Shown: positions 24,662 through 33,601 of the stretch, piece by piece
Numbering within the stretch: the first letter of the stretch is position 1
How the letters are laid out: each line of letters begins with the position of its first letter
Assembly: GCA_963726995.1 (NCBI GenBank)
Contig: CAVSEP010000007.1
Location: 434,001-498,000 of the forward strand
DNA: 64,000 nt
Origin: DAIDKA01 sp963726995
GTDB taxonomy: Bacteria > Pseudomonadota > Gammaproteobacteria > Steroidobacterales > Steroidobacteraceae
Direction of reading: 5' to 3'
Notes under the pieces: model-generated
Databases searched by the model: none
The model's input: only the letters and a program-made list of their open reading frames with translations
What the model was told of the DNA's origin: nothing
Translations under genes and position numbers: made by a program

Positions 24662-25096
24662 TCAGGAAATTTTTCTAACTCTGATAACCAGATCAATGCC
24701 CGCCATTTCCATGCCCGCGGGCAGCGGCGGCAGCCGGGAAAACTCCACCTCCGGCACCGGCACATCCACCAGGGCGCCGGTGTCCATGTCATGGAAATGA
24801 TAGTGGGGTGCGATATTGGAGTCGAACCAGGTCCGCGCGCCATCCACCGACAGCTGCCGGATCACGCCCCGCTCGGCGAACAGGTTCAGGGTGTTGTACA
24901 CCGTGGCTTTGGAGACCCGGGCCCCGGCGGACCGCAGGCTCGCCAGGATCTGCTCCGCGGACAGGTGCTGGGGGGACGCCAGCAGCAAGGCGGCGATGCG
25001 CACGCGCTGTGCGGTCGGCCGGATACCAAAACCGGCCAGGCGCCGGGCACACTGCCCGGGAGGGTCAGGTAAGCCGTTGTCCTGCATGGCCGGCAT
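24662..25096 (-). CDS. Fur-family regulator, Irr-like
   Basis: 144-aa winged-helix metalloregulator. The DNA-binding part shows FGIRPTAQRVRIAALLL and ARVSKATVYNTLNLFAERG. The dimer domain lacks the usual CxxC zinc sites; in place of HHDHLxCxxC it has PHYHFHDMDTGALVDVP, which is the form seen in Irr, the heme-responsive iron regulator. It is the last gene of the ribF-ileS-lspA-ispH transcript, 6 bp after ispH, perhaps linking iron status to this operon. A peroxide role is less likely. Confidence 0.85.
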   Translation of the reverse strand: MPAMQDNGLPDPPGQCARRLAGFGIRPTAQRVRIAALLLASPQHLSAEQILASLRSAGARVSKATVYNTLNLFAERGVIRQLSVDGARTWFDSNIAPHYHFHDMDTGALVDVPVPEVEFSRLPPLPAGMEMAGIDLVIRVRKIS

Positions 25097-25102
25097 TATA
25101 GC

Positions 25103-26059
25103 CTAGGACGCCGGACCCACTTCCGGACGCCGCAGTTCCCGGGGCAGCCCGAAAATCACATGCTCCTCGCGGCCGGAAATCTCCTCGGGCACCTTGGCGC
25201 CCCAGGCGCGCAGCTGGTTGATGACCTCCTGCACCAGCACCTCCGGGGCGGAGGCCCCGGCCGTGACGCCCACGACACTCTTGCCGTCGAACCAGTCCCG
25301 ATGCATGTCGGCGGCGCCGTCGACCAGGTAGCCGGGAATGCCGGCCCGATCGGCGAGCTCGCGCAGGCGATTCGAGTTGGAGCTGGCGCGGGAGCCCACG
25401 ACCACCAGCACGTCCACCTTTTCCAGCAGCTTCTTCACCGCATCCTGGCGGTTCTGGGTGGCGTAGCAGATGTCCTCCTTGCGCGGGGTTTCCAGGCCCG
25501 GAAAACGGCCGCGCAGGGCCGCGACGATCTCGGCGGTGTCATCCACCGACAAGGTGGTCTGGGTCACGAAGGCGAGCTTCGCCGGATCGCGCACCGAGAG
25601 TGCCTCGGCATCGCGCACGTTCTGCACCAGCCAGATACGGCCGCCGAAGCTGGTATCGAAGCGCCCCAGGGTGCCCTCCACTTCCGGATGGCCATGATGG
25701 CCGATGAGGATCACATCGAAGCCGTCGCGCGCGTAGCGCTGCACTTCCATGTGCACCTTGGTGACCAGCGGACAGGTCGCATCGAACACCGTGAGCTGAC
25801 GGTCCTTGGCGCCCAGTTCAATCGCCGTGGACACCCCGTGCGCCGAAAAGATCAGCGTGGCCCCGGTGGGCACCTCCTCCAGCTCCTCGATGAAGACCGC
25901 GCCCAGATTGCGCAGGCGATCCACGACATGCTTGTTGTGGACCACTTCGTGGCGCACATAGACCGGCGCACCGAACATCGACAGCGCACGCTCGACGATT
26001 TCGATGGCGCGATCCACCCCGGCGCAGAAGCCGCGGGGATTGGCGAGCAGTACTTGCAT
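25103..26059 (-). CDS. ispH: 4-hydroxy-3-methylbut-2-enyl diphosphate reductase
   Basis: 318-aa [4Fe-4S] enzyme of the last step of the MEP pathway, forming IPP and DMAPP. The three cluster cysteines are in NPRGFCAGVDRA, VFDATCPLVTKVH and DICYATQNRQ. The conserved GHHGHPEVEGT segment and the SSNSNRL diphosphate-binding loop are present. Its ATG overlaps the stop of lspA. Confidence 0.98.
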   Translation of the reverse strand: MQVLLANPRGFCAGVDRAIEIVERALSMFGAPVYVRHEVVHNKHVVDRLRNLGAVFIEELEEVPTGATLIFSAHGVSTAIELGAKDRQLTVFDATCPLVTKVHMEVQRYARDGFDVILIGHHGHPEVEGTLGRFDTSFGGRIWLVQNVRDAEALSVRDPAKLAFVTQTTLSVDDTAEIVAALRGRFPGLETPRKEDICYATQNRQDAVKKLLEKVDVLVVVGSRASSNSNRLRELADRAGIPGYLVDGAADMHRDWFDGKSVVGVTAGASAPEVLVQEVINQLRAWGAKVPEEISGREEHVIFGLPRELRRPEVGPAS

Positions 26060-26577
26060 CAGTTTGAACTCCTGCGACCGTCCGTGAAGGCATCCAGCAA
26101 CATCAGCGCGGCGCCCACCGTGATGGCGGAGTCCGCCACATTGAAGGCCGGAAACTGCGCATCATTCCAATGCGCGAGAATGAAATCGACGACCTGCCCG
26201 CTGAGCAACCGGTCAATCAGGTTGCCGAGCGCGCCGGCCAGAATCAGCACCAGGCTCAGGCACAGCAGCCGCTGTGCGCGGCCGTCCAGCCGCCGCAGCC
26301 AGTACAGCAGGCCCGCCCCGACCACTGCCGCGAGGCCCGAAAACAGCCATCGCTGCCAGCCCGAAGCCCCATCCAGCATGCTCCAGGCCGCCCCGCGATT
26401 GTACCTGAGGGTGATATCCAGCACCGGCAGCAGGGTGCGGATCCCCCCATACGCGATGTGGTTCACGATCCAGGCCTTCGACAGCTGGTCCGCCAGTATC
26501 AGCAGCACCGCCAGGGGCAGCCACAGCCAGCCGCTGCGCATTATGGATGGCTTCGCCGCAGCCCCTGCCGGACTCAC
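26059..26577 (-). CDS. lspA: Lipoprotein signal peptidase (signal peptidase II)
   Basis: Aspartyl protease that removes signal peptides from prolipoproteins at the inner membrane. There are four membrane helices and the two catalytic aspartates in GNLIDRLLSGQVVDFI and FNVADSAITVG. A GTG at 26577 overlaps the ileS stop (GTGA) and gives 172 aa; the ATG at 26541 (MRSGWLW) gives 160 aa and matches the usual family N-terminus, so either may be used. It overlaps ispH at its end. The open frame that continues far upstream is a shadow of ileS. Confidence 0.96.
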   Translation of the reverse strand: MSPAGAAAKPSIMRSGWLWLPLAVLLILADQLSKAWIVNHIAYGGIRTLLPVLDITLRYNRGAAWSMLDGASGWQRWLFSGLAAVVGAGLLYWLRRLDGRAQRLLCLSLVLILAGALGNLIDRLLSGQVVDFILAHWNDAQFPAFNVADSAITVGAALMLLDAFTDGRRSSN

Positions 26578-29417
26578 GTGAACCTCCGCTCTTCCCCGGA
26601 ACCTTCGAGATTGCCGCGGCAGCGCCCGCAGATTTCCGGGTGCGCGGGGTCGGCGCCCACATCGGCGCGGTGATGCCAGCAGCGCACGCACTTGGGGTGG
26701 CTCGACGCCCGCACGCTGATCCATACGCCCTCGCGGGCGGCCTCCGCGGCGGGCACGGCACCGGCGGGTGCGGCGGAGACCTTGTGCACTACGGCTTCCG
26801 AAGTAATCAGCAGGAAGCGCAGCTCGGCACCTAAGGCATTGAAGCGGTCGAACTCCGCGGGCACGCAGTACACCTCGACTTGCGCATCCAGCGGCGCGCC
26901 GATCTGCCGGGCCTCGCGCAGTTTCTCCAGCTCCCGCGACACATCGCGCTTCAAGTTGATCAGGCTGGTCCAGTCGATGTCGTGGGCCGCCCCTTCCGGC
27001 AGCGTCTGCCACTGCGCCAGAAACACCGAATCACCCTGAACGCCGGGCAGCTGCCGCCAGATTTCCTCGGCGGTGAAGGACAGCACGGGCGCCAGCCAAC
27101 GCACCATGGCATGGCTGATGTGGTACAGCGCCGTCTGCGCCGAGCGGCGCGCATGGCTGCCGGCAGGCGTGGTGTAGAGCCGGTCGCGCACGATGTCCAG
27201 ATAGATGGCGCTCAAGTCCACGATGCAGAAGTTGTGCACCTTGTGATAGACCAGATGGAAGGCGTACTCGCGGTAGGCCTCGATGATTTCGGCCTGCAGC
27301 TGCGCGGTGCGCGCCACGGCCCAGCGATCCAGCGCCACCATCTGCGCCGGGTGCACCAGGTCCCGGGTCGGATCGAAACCGTGCAGGTTCCCCAGCAGGA
27401 AGCGCGCGGTATTTCGCATCCGCCGGTAGGCATCGGCGGTGCGGTTGATCAGCGCGTCCGAGACGCTCATCTCATTGGCGTAATCGGTGGCGGCCACCCA
27501 CAGCCGCAGCACATCCGCGCCCAGGGAGCCGACCACTTTCTGCGGCAGGATCACATTACCTAGGGACTTGGACATCTTGCGGCCCTTCTCATCCACGGTG
27601 AACCCGTGGGTGAGCACCCCGCGATAGGGGGCCCGCTCGTACAGGGCCTCGGACATCAGCAGGGAACTCTGGAACCAGCCACGATGCTGGTCGGAGCCTT
27701 CCAGATACAGATCCACCGGCATCGGGAAGCCGGGCCGGGTGGCGGCCATGAAGTCGAAGGACACGCCCGAGTCCGCCCAGACGTCCATCACGTCCTTGAG
27801 CTTCTCGTAGTGCTCGGCATCGGCGCCGAGCAGCTGCGCCGGATCCAGCGCGAACCACGCCTCGATACCCGCCGCGGCGACGCGGTCGGCGACCGCCTCG
27901 ATCAGCTCCGGGGTGCGCGGATGCAGTTCACCGCTGCTCTTGTGCACGAACAGGGCCAGCGGCACGCCCCAGGTTCGCTGGCGGGAAATGCACCAGTCGG
28001 GTCGGTCGGCAATCATGCCGCTGATGCGCTGCTCGCCCCAGGCCGGCGTCCATTTCACCTGGGCGATGTCGCGCAGGGCGTGGGCGCGCAGGCCCTTCTG
28101 GTCCATGCTGATGAACCACTGCGGAGTGGTGCGGAACACCACCGGGGAGTGATGGCGCCAGCAGTGCGGGTAGCTGTGCACATAGGGCTCATCGTGGATC
28201 AGCGCGCCATTGGCGCGCAGGGTCTCCACGATCAGCTTGCCGCCCTCCTCGAGCTTCAGTCCTCCCACCAGCGGCGTGTCGGGCAGGAAGCGTCCGTCGT
28301 TGCCGGTGGGATTCGGGACCGCGAGGTTATAGCGGCGCGCCACGGCAAAGTCTTCCTGACCATGGGCCGGCGCGGTGTGCACGGCGCCGGTGCCGGTATC
28401 CGCCGTGACGTGATCTCCGAGGATCACCGGTACGTCATAGGCCTGGAAGGGATGTGCCACGCGCAGCCCTTCCAGCACCCGCCCCTTGAAGGAGGCCTTG
28501 GGCAGCTCCGCTTCGATCGCATCGTTGCTTTGCAGGGCGTAGCGCGCCAGGCACTGTTCGGCCAGCGCCAGCGCCAGCACCAGGTTGCGGCCCGGCGTAC
28601 GCACCAGCACGTAGTCAAACTCGCCGTTCACGGCCACGGCCTGGTTGGCCGGCAGCGACCAGGGAGTCGTCGTCCAGATCACGATGTCGGTGGGCGTGGA
28701 GCCTAAGGATCCTGGCGCTGCGCCGATGCGCGCCTCGAAGTCGCGAAGATCGAGCAGGCGGAAACCCACATCGATGGCCGCGGAGGTGTGGTCCTCGTAC
28801 TCCACTTCGGCCTCGGCCAGGGCGGAGCGGCAATCAAAGCACCAGTGCACGGGCTTCACGCCCTTGTACAGATGCCCGTTGGCGATCACGCGACCCAGCA
28901 CCCGGATCTGATGCGCCTCGTAGCGCGCATCCATGGTGAGGTAGGGATGATCCCAGTCGCCCAACACCCCTAGGCGCTTGAAGTCGGTCCGCTGCAGATT
29001 CACCTGCTCGTTGGCAAAGGCCCGACAGGCGGCACGAAAGGCGGCGGCGTCCAGCTTCTGACCCGGGCGGCCATGTTTCTTCTCCACCTGCTGCTCGATC
29101 GGCAGGCCGTGTCCATCCCACCCGGGGACATAGGGCGCATCGAAGCCGTCCAGCTGCCGGGACTTCACGATGATGTCCTTGAGAATCTTGTTCAGCGCGT
29201 GGCCCAGATGGATGGTGCCATTGGCATACGGCGGTCCATCGTGCAGCAGGAAGCGCGGCCGGCCCTGGGATGCCGCACGAATCCGGCCATACAGATCCGA
29301 GGCTTCCCACTCGGCCAGCATTTTCGGTTCGCGCTGCGCCAGGTCCGCCTTCATGGAGAAGTCGGTCTGGGGCAGATTGATGGTTTGCTTGTAGTCAGGC
29401 ACTTTCCGTCCGCTCAC
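26574..29417 (-). CDS. ileS: Isoleucyl-tRNA synthetase
   Basis: 947-aa class I synthetase of bacterial type. HIGH motif is in PPYANGTIHLGHALN, KMSKS in KGRKMSKSLGN, and the editing domain holds TGTGAVHTAPAHG. The C-terminal zinc finger shows CVRCWHHR and ICGRC. Full length. It overlaps lspA by 4 nt and starts 12 bp after ribF. Confidence 0.99.
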   Translation of the reverse strand: MSGRKVPDYKQTINLPQTDFSMKADLAQREPKMLAEWEASDLYGRIRAASQGRPRFLLHDGPPYANGTIHLGHALNKILKDIIVKSRQLDGFDAPYVPGWDGHGLPIEQQVEKKHGRPGQKLDAAAFRAACRAFANEQVNLQRTDFKRLGVLGDWDHPYLTMDARYEAHQIRVLGRVIANGHLYKGVKPVHWCFDCRSALAEAEVEYEDHTSAAIDVGFRLLDLRDFEARIGAAPGSLGSTPTDIVIWTTTPWSLPANQAVAVNGEFDYVLVRTPGRNLVLALALAEQCLARYALQSNDAIEAELPKASFKGRVLEGLRVAHPFQAYDVPVILGDHVTADTGTGAVHTAPAHGQEDFAVARRYNLAVPNPTGNDGRFLPDTPLVGGLKLEEGGKLIVETLRANGALIHDEPYVHSYPHCWRHHSPVVFRTTPQWFISMDQKGLRAHALRDIAQVKWTPAWGEQRISGMIADRPDWCISRQRTWGVPLALFVHKSSGELHPRTPELIEAVADRVAAAGIEAWFALDPAQLLGADAEHYEKLKDVMDVWADSGVSFDFMAATRPGFPMPVDLYLEGSDQHRGWFQSSLLMSEALYERAPYRGVLTHGFTVDEKGRKMSKSLGNVILPQKVVGSLGADVLRLWVAATDYANEMSVSDALINRTADAYRRMRNTARFLLGNLHGFDPTRDLVHPAQMVALDRWAVARTAQLQAEIIEAYREYAFHLVYHKVHNFCIVDLSAIYLDIVRDRLYTTPAGSHARRSAQTALYHISHAMVRWLAPVLSFTAEEIWRQLPGVQGDSVFLAQWQTLPEGAAHDIDWTSLINLKRDVSRELEKLREARQIGAPLDAQVEVYCVPAEFDRFNALGAELRFLLITSEAVVHKVSAAPAGAVPAAEAAREGVWISVRASSHPKCVRCWHHRADVGADPAHPEICGRCRGNLEGSGEERRFT

Positions 29418-29429
29418 TCACTCGTTGAC

Positions 29430-30356
29430 TCATTCCAACAGCGCGCGCGCCTGCGCGGCATCCTGCTTAATCTGCGCCACCATCGCGTCCAGCGACTCGA
29501 ACTTAAGTTCAGGCCGCAGGAACTGCACGCACTCAACGGCGATTTCGCGGCCGTACAGATCGCCGTCGAAATCGAACGCATGGACCTCAAGCAAAGGTTC
29601 CGTACCGCCCACGGTGGGCCGGGTCCCGATACTGGCCACCCCCCGCAGCGGCGCATCCGCCGCGCCCCGGATCCTGAGCCGCACCGCGAAAATGCCGGCC
29701 ACCGGCAGCCGCCGGTGCGGGAAGCGCACATTGGCGGTGGGAAAGCCCAGCTTACGTCCGAGCCGCTCCCCGCGCACCACCCGGCCGATCATCGTATAGG
29801 GACGGCCCAGCAGCCGCTCGGCCCGCATCAGGTCCCCCGCCGCCAGGGCGTCGCGGATGGCGCTGCTGCTGAGGCGCTCGCCCGCCAGCGTCACCGGCTC
29901 CACGATATCGACCTCAAATCCCAGCCGCCGACCGCCCTCCCGCAAGCCCTGGGCCGTGCCCCCGCCGCCCTTGCCGAAGCGAAAATCATGGCCCACGACC
30001 ACCACCGCCGGCGAGAGGCGCTCGGCCAGAAGCTGCGCAAACTGCCCGGCGCTCAAGGAGCGGGTCGCCTTGCCGAAGCGCAGTACGCACAGGCGGTCCA
30101 GCGGCATCTGTTCCAGGCAGCGCCAGCGTTCCCGCAGTGAGGTGAGCCGTGCGGGGGGATTCTCAGGCGTCAGGAACTCCCGGGGCATGGGTTCGAAGGT
30201 GACCATGACCGTGGGCACGCCCAGGCGCCGGGCATGCTCGTGCAGGCGCGCCAGCAACCCCTGGTGCCCCAGGTGCAGCCCGTCATAGGCGCCCACGGTG
30301 ACGGCCTGGCCGCCCTGGCGGGCGCCGGCCGGCGGAAGTCCCCGAATCAATCGCAT
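29430..30356 (-). CDS. ribF: Bifunctional riboflavin kinase / FAD synthetase
   Basis: 308 aa. The N-terminal nucleotidyltransferase domain has VGAYDGLHLGHQ (GxFDGxHxGH-like, with Tyr for Phe) and SSSAIRDALAAGD. The C-terminal flavokinase domain has GRKLGFPTANVR and HAFDFDGDLYG. It makes FMN and FAD and is first gene of the ileS-lspA-ispH operon, the usual order in beta- and gammaproteobacteria. Confidence 0.97.
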   Translation of the reverse strand: MRLIRGLPPAGARQGGQAVTVGAYDGLHLGHQGLLARLHEHARRLGVPTVMVTFEPMPREFLTPENPPARLTSLRERWRCLEQMPLDRLCVLRFGKATRSLSAGQFAQLLAERLSPAVVVVGHDFRFGKGGGGTAQGLREGGRRLGFEVDIVEPVTLAGERLSSSAIRDALAAGDLMRAERLLGRPYTMIGRVVRGERLGRKLGFPTANVRFPHRRLPVAGIFAVRLRIRGAADAPLRGVASIGTRPTVGGTEPLLEVHAFDFDGDLYGREIAVECVQFLRPELKFESLDAMVAQIKQDAAQARALLE

Positions 30357-30469
30357 TTGCTTGAAATTATAGGCAAGTCGGCTGCTTCCAAGTTGACAAC
30401 CTGCGGGTCGATCAGCAGACTACCGGCCCCTTGAATCGGGCAAGTCCCGGCGTATTTACGGAGAGTCCT

Positions 30470-30733
30470 TTGGCCAATACCAAGTCCGCGGAAAAAGCCG
30501 CTCGCCAAGCCGAGAAGCACCGCGCACAGAACGTCGCCCTGCGCTCGCGCATGCGCAGTGCCGTGCGCAAGGTCACGGCCGCCGTCGAGGGTGGCAACAA
30601 GGCCGCGGCCGGCAGCAGCTACCGCGAGGCCGTTCCGGTCATCGACTCGCTGGTCAACAAGAACATCATCCATCGCAACAAGGCCGATCGGCACAAGAGC
30701 CGGCTCGCCGCGCGCATCCGCGCAATGGCCTAA
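30470..30733 (+). CDS. rpsT: 30S ribosomal protein S20
   Basis: 87-aa primary 16S rRNA-binding protein. I choose the TTG at 30470 because it gives LANTKSAEKAARQAEKH, the family N-terminus, and GGAG lies 7 bp before it. A UUG start is known for rpsT of enteric bacteria and supports autogenous control. The longer frame to ATG 30431 has no homology. Its stop overlaps the obgE stop on the other strand. Confidence 0.97.
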   Translation: MANTKSAEKAARQAEKHRAQNVALRSRMRSAVRKVTAAVEGGNKAAAGSSYREAVPVIDSLVNKNIIHRNKADRHKSRLAARIRAMA

Positions 30734-31770
30734 CTCTCGGCCGCGGCATCCGCCGCCGCTTGAGTCTTCTCCAGGAACGTCATCACCGCCTGCACCAGTT
30801 CAGGCGTGCCGGCGCCCGTGGCGCCGGAAATCAGGAAGTGCGGCCCGCGAAAGCGCAGGCGCCGCACGATGTCCTTGGCGCGCGCCTGGGCTTCCTCGTC
30901 GGGAAGCAGGTCGGCCTTGTTCAGCAGCAGCCAGCGGGGCTTTTCGGTGAGATCCGCGCTGAACTTCTTCAGCTCCGCGACGATGGCGCGCGCGCCCTTG
31001 ACCGGGTCCTGGTCGGGGTCAAGAGGGGCGATATCCACCAGGTGCAGCAGCAGCCGGGTGCGCTGCAGATGCTTGAGGAAGCGGATCCCTAAGCCCGCCC
31101 CTTCCGCGGCGCCCTCGATGAGCCCTGGGATATCGGCCATCACGAAGCTGCGCTGGTCCCCCGCGCTGACCACGCCGAGGTTCGGATACAGCGTGGTGAA
31201 GGGGTAGTCGGCGACCTTCGGACGCGCCTGGGAGACCGCGCGGATCAGCGTGGATTTGCCGGCGTTCGGCAGCCCCAACAGGCCCACATCGGCAATGACC
31301 TTCATTTCCAGTTCGAGCAGGCGCTTCTCGCCGGGAAGGCCCGTGCCGAACTGGCGAGGGGTGCGGTTGGTGCTGGATTTGAAGCGGGTGTTGCCCCAGC
31401 CGCCCTTGCCGCCCCGGGCCACCAGCAGCTCATCCCCGACTTTCGCCAGATCGCCCAGCTGTTCCCCGGTCTCGGAGTCGCGGATCACGGTGCCGACGGG
31501 CAGCGGGACATACAGATCCGCGCCGGCGGCGCCCGTGCAGTCATTGCCGCTGCCGGCCGTGCCATGCGGGGCGCGGTAGGTGCGCTCGACGCGAAAATCA
31601 GCGAGGGTATTGATGCCGGCCACGGCCCGCAGCCAGACGCTGCCGCCGTGGCCGCCGTCGCCGCCATCGGGACCGCCGAAGGGAACGAACTTCTCGCGCC
31701 GGAAACTGGCGCAGCCACGACCACCGTTGCCCGCCTGGACCTTGACGCGGGCTTCATCGACGAATTTCAT
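30730..31770 (-). CDS. obgE: GTPase ObgE/CgtA
   Basis: 346-aa ribosome-associated GTPase acting in 50S assembly and stress control. The glycine-rich Obg domain occupies residues 1-158 (GNGGRGCASFRREKF). G motifs are GLPNAGKST (G1), DIPGLIEGA (G3) and NKADLL (G4). It follows rpmA, completing the conserved rplU-rpmA-obgE order. Confidence 0.98.
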   Translation of the reverse strand: MKFVDEARVKVQAGNGGRGCASFRREKFVPFGGPDGGDGGHGGSVWLRAVAGINTLADFRVERTYRAPHGTAGSGNDCTGAAGADLYVPLPVGTVIRDSETGEQLGDLAKVGDELLVARGGKGGWGNTRFKSSTNRTPRQFGTGLPGEKRLLELEMKVIADVGLLGLPNAGKSTLIRAVSQARPKVADYPFTTLYPNLGVVSAGDQRSFVMADIPGLIEGAAEGAGLGIRFLKHLQRTRLLLHLVDIAPLDPDQDPVKGARAIVAELKKFSADLTEKPRWLLLNKADLLPDEEAQARAKDIVRRLRFRGPHFLISGATGAGTPELVQAVMTFLEKTQAAADAAAES

Positions 31771-31813
31771 GAGGGCGGACCTGCGAACCTAGGCCGCATC
31801 GGCCCTCAAGCGA

Positions 31814-32089
31814 TCAATTGGAGGCGGCGGTCGCCTCGGGCAGGACACTGACAAACGTACGCTGCTCTGGGCCCTTCTTGGCGAACTGCACCCGGCCGCT
31901 CACCAGCGCGAACAGGGTGTGGTCGGTGCCCACGCCCACGTTCGAACCGGCACGCATCGGCGTGCCGCGCTGGCGGACCAGGATGTTGCCCGCGGCCACC
32001 AGTTCGCCGCCGAAGCGCTTGACGCCCAGACGCTTGGAGTGTGAATCGCGGCCGTTTCGGGTACTGCCGCCAGCCTTTTTATGTGCCAT
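31814..32089 (-). CDS. rpmA: 50S ribosomal protein L27
   Basis: 91 aa, beginning MAHKKAGGSTRNGRDS, the conserved N-terminal tail that reaches the peptidyl-transferase centre, with no cleavable extension. The C-terminal half is somewhat longer than in enteric bacteria. It lies between rplU and obgE. Confidence 0.98.
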   Translation of the reverse strand: MAHKKAGGSTRNGRDSHSKRLGVKRFGGELVAAGNILVRQRGTPMRAGSNVGVGTDHTLFALVSGRVQFAKKGPEQRTFVSVLPEATAASN

Positions 32090-32121
32090 GTGTGCTTGAT
32101 CCTGTTCGATGACCGGCGCGA

Positions 32122-32436
32122 TTAGGCCGCGCTGATGTCCGTGACCTTCACTTCCGTGAAGAGCTGGCGGTGCGTGCCCTGGCGCAGGTAGTGCTTGCGA
32201 CGCCGGAACTTGACGATGACGGCCTTGTCGCCCTGGCCGTGGCGGACCACGGTGGCCAGCACCTTGCTGCCTGCCACGCGGGGGGAGCCGATTTTCACGT
32301 TCACGCCCTCGCCCACCAGCCGCACGTCGGCAAATTCCACCGTCTCGCCCGGCAGGGCGTCCAGCTTCTCTACTTTCAGGACCGCGTCCTTGGTGACCCG
32401 ATACTGCTTGCCGCCCGTGGCGATAACCGCGTACAT
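32122..32436 (-). CDS. rplU: 50S ribosomal protein L21
   Basis: 104 aa from ATG 32436 (MYAVIATGGKQYRV); a longer frame to 32451 is unsupported. It shows the family end KHYLRQGTHRQLFTEVKV-like segment. First gene of rplU-rpmA-obgE, divergent from ispB. The 181-bp spacer holds both promoters; L21 leaders can form autoregulatory structures but I cannot define one here. Confidence 0.98.
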   Translation of the reverse strand: MYAVIATGGKQYRVTKDAVLKVEKLDALPGETVEFADVRLVGEGVNVKIGSPRVAGSKVLATVVRHGQGDKAVIVKFRRRKHYLRQGTHRQLFTEVKVTDISAA

Positions 32437-32617
32437 GTTGAATTCCTGCAATGAATGCGCGCCCCAGGCTTTTTGGGTCCTACGGGCTACGCGAAAGGTC
32501 GCGCATTCTACTGACCGGGGCCGGGCGGGTCAAACCTTCAGTTTTCCAGCCCTCACGGGGACTTACAATGGGGCTCCGGTCAGCTACGATGCCCCAGTTT
32601 TAAACAGTCTGGCACCC

Positions 32618-33586
32618 ATGACCCTCGTAGAAATCCGCTCCATCGTCCACTCAGACCTCACCGCCGTGGACGCGGTCATCCGGGCCCGCCTGAAAAGCAC
32701 CGTGCCCCTGGTCGACCGGATCGCCGAACACATCATCGCGGGGGGCGGCAAACGCCTGCGGCCGCTGCTGGTGGTCCTGGCGGGGCGCGCCTGCGATTCC
32801 AATGGCAAAGCTCACGTTGAAGCTGCGGCCTTCATCGAATTCATCCATACCGCCACCCTGCTGCACGACGATGTGGTGGACGGCTCCTCCATGCGCCGCG
32901 GCCGGGACACCGCCAATGAGGTCTTCGGCAACCAGGCCAGCGTGCTGGTCGGTGATTTCGTCTACTCCCGCGCCTTCCAGATGATGGCGGCCCTGGGCAG
33001 CCAGCGGGTGCTGGCCATCATGGCCGATGCCACCAATGTGATCGCCGAAGGCGAGGTGCTGCAGCTGATGCACGCCCACGATCCGGAGACCACCGAGCAG
33101 CGCTATCTGGAAGTGATCTACCGCAAGACCGCGCGGCTGTTCGAAGCCGGCGCGGAAGTCGCCGCGGTGCTGGCGAACGGCAGCCTCGAGGTACAGAAGG
33201 CCCTCGCCGACTATGGCCGGCACCTGGGCACGGCCTACCAGCTGGTGGATGACGTGCTCGACTTCCGCTCCAACCCGGCCGAGCGCGGCAAGAACTTAGG
33301 CGATGATCTGGCCGAGGGCAAACCCACGCTGCCGCTGATCCATGCGCTACGGTCGGCGGGCGAGGCGGACCGCGCCTTGATTCGCACGGCGATCCGCCAG
33401 GGCGGCCTCGCGCAGCTGGAACCCATCGTCGCCGCCATCGAGTCCACCGGCGGCATCGCCTACGCCTCGCGCGTGGCCCAGCGCGAGTCGGAGCTGGCAC
33501 TGAAGGCCTTGACCGTGCTACCTGATACACCCTACCGGCACGGCCTCGCGGCGCTGGCGCAGTTCGCGGTCGCACACACGACTTGA
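32618..33586 (+). CDS. ispB: Octaprenyl (polyprenyl) diphosphate synthase
   Basis: 322-aa trans-prenyltransferase supplying the quinone side chain. Both aspartate-rich motifs are present: LLHDDVVD (first) and LVDDVLDF (second), with GGGKRLRPLL near the N-terminus. ATG 32618 is the family start. It is divergent from rplU, as in many gammaproteobacteria. Chain length cannot be read reliably. Confidence 0.96.
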   Translation: MTLVEIRSIVHSDLTAVDAVIRARLKSTVPLVDRIAEHIIAGGGKRLRPLLVVLAGRACDSNGKAHVEAAAFIEFIHTATLLHDDVVDGSSMRRGRDTANEVFGNQASVLVGDFVYSRAFQMMAALGSQRVLAIMADATNVIAEGEVLQLMHAHDPETTEQRYLEVIYRKTARLFEAGAEVAAVLANGSLEVQKALADYGRHLGTAYQLVDDVLDFRSNPAERGKNLGDDLAEGKPTLPLIHALRSAGEADRALIRTAIRQGGLAQLEPIVAAIESTGGIAYASRVAQRESELALKALTVLPDTPYRHGLAALAQFAVAHTT

Positions 33587-33601
33587 GCATCGGGGAACGC
33601 C

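Noticed and set aside
25160..26581. 473-codon plus-strand open frame over ispH and lspA
   Set aside because: It is the antisense of two clearly conserved genes; the translation is His/Gln/Arg-rich without any motif, a usual effect of high GC content.
27606..28706. 366-codon plus-strand open frame over ileS
   Set aside because: Antisense shadow of the isoleucyl-tRNA synthetase gene, with no ribosome site or recognisable domain.
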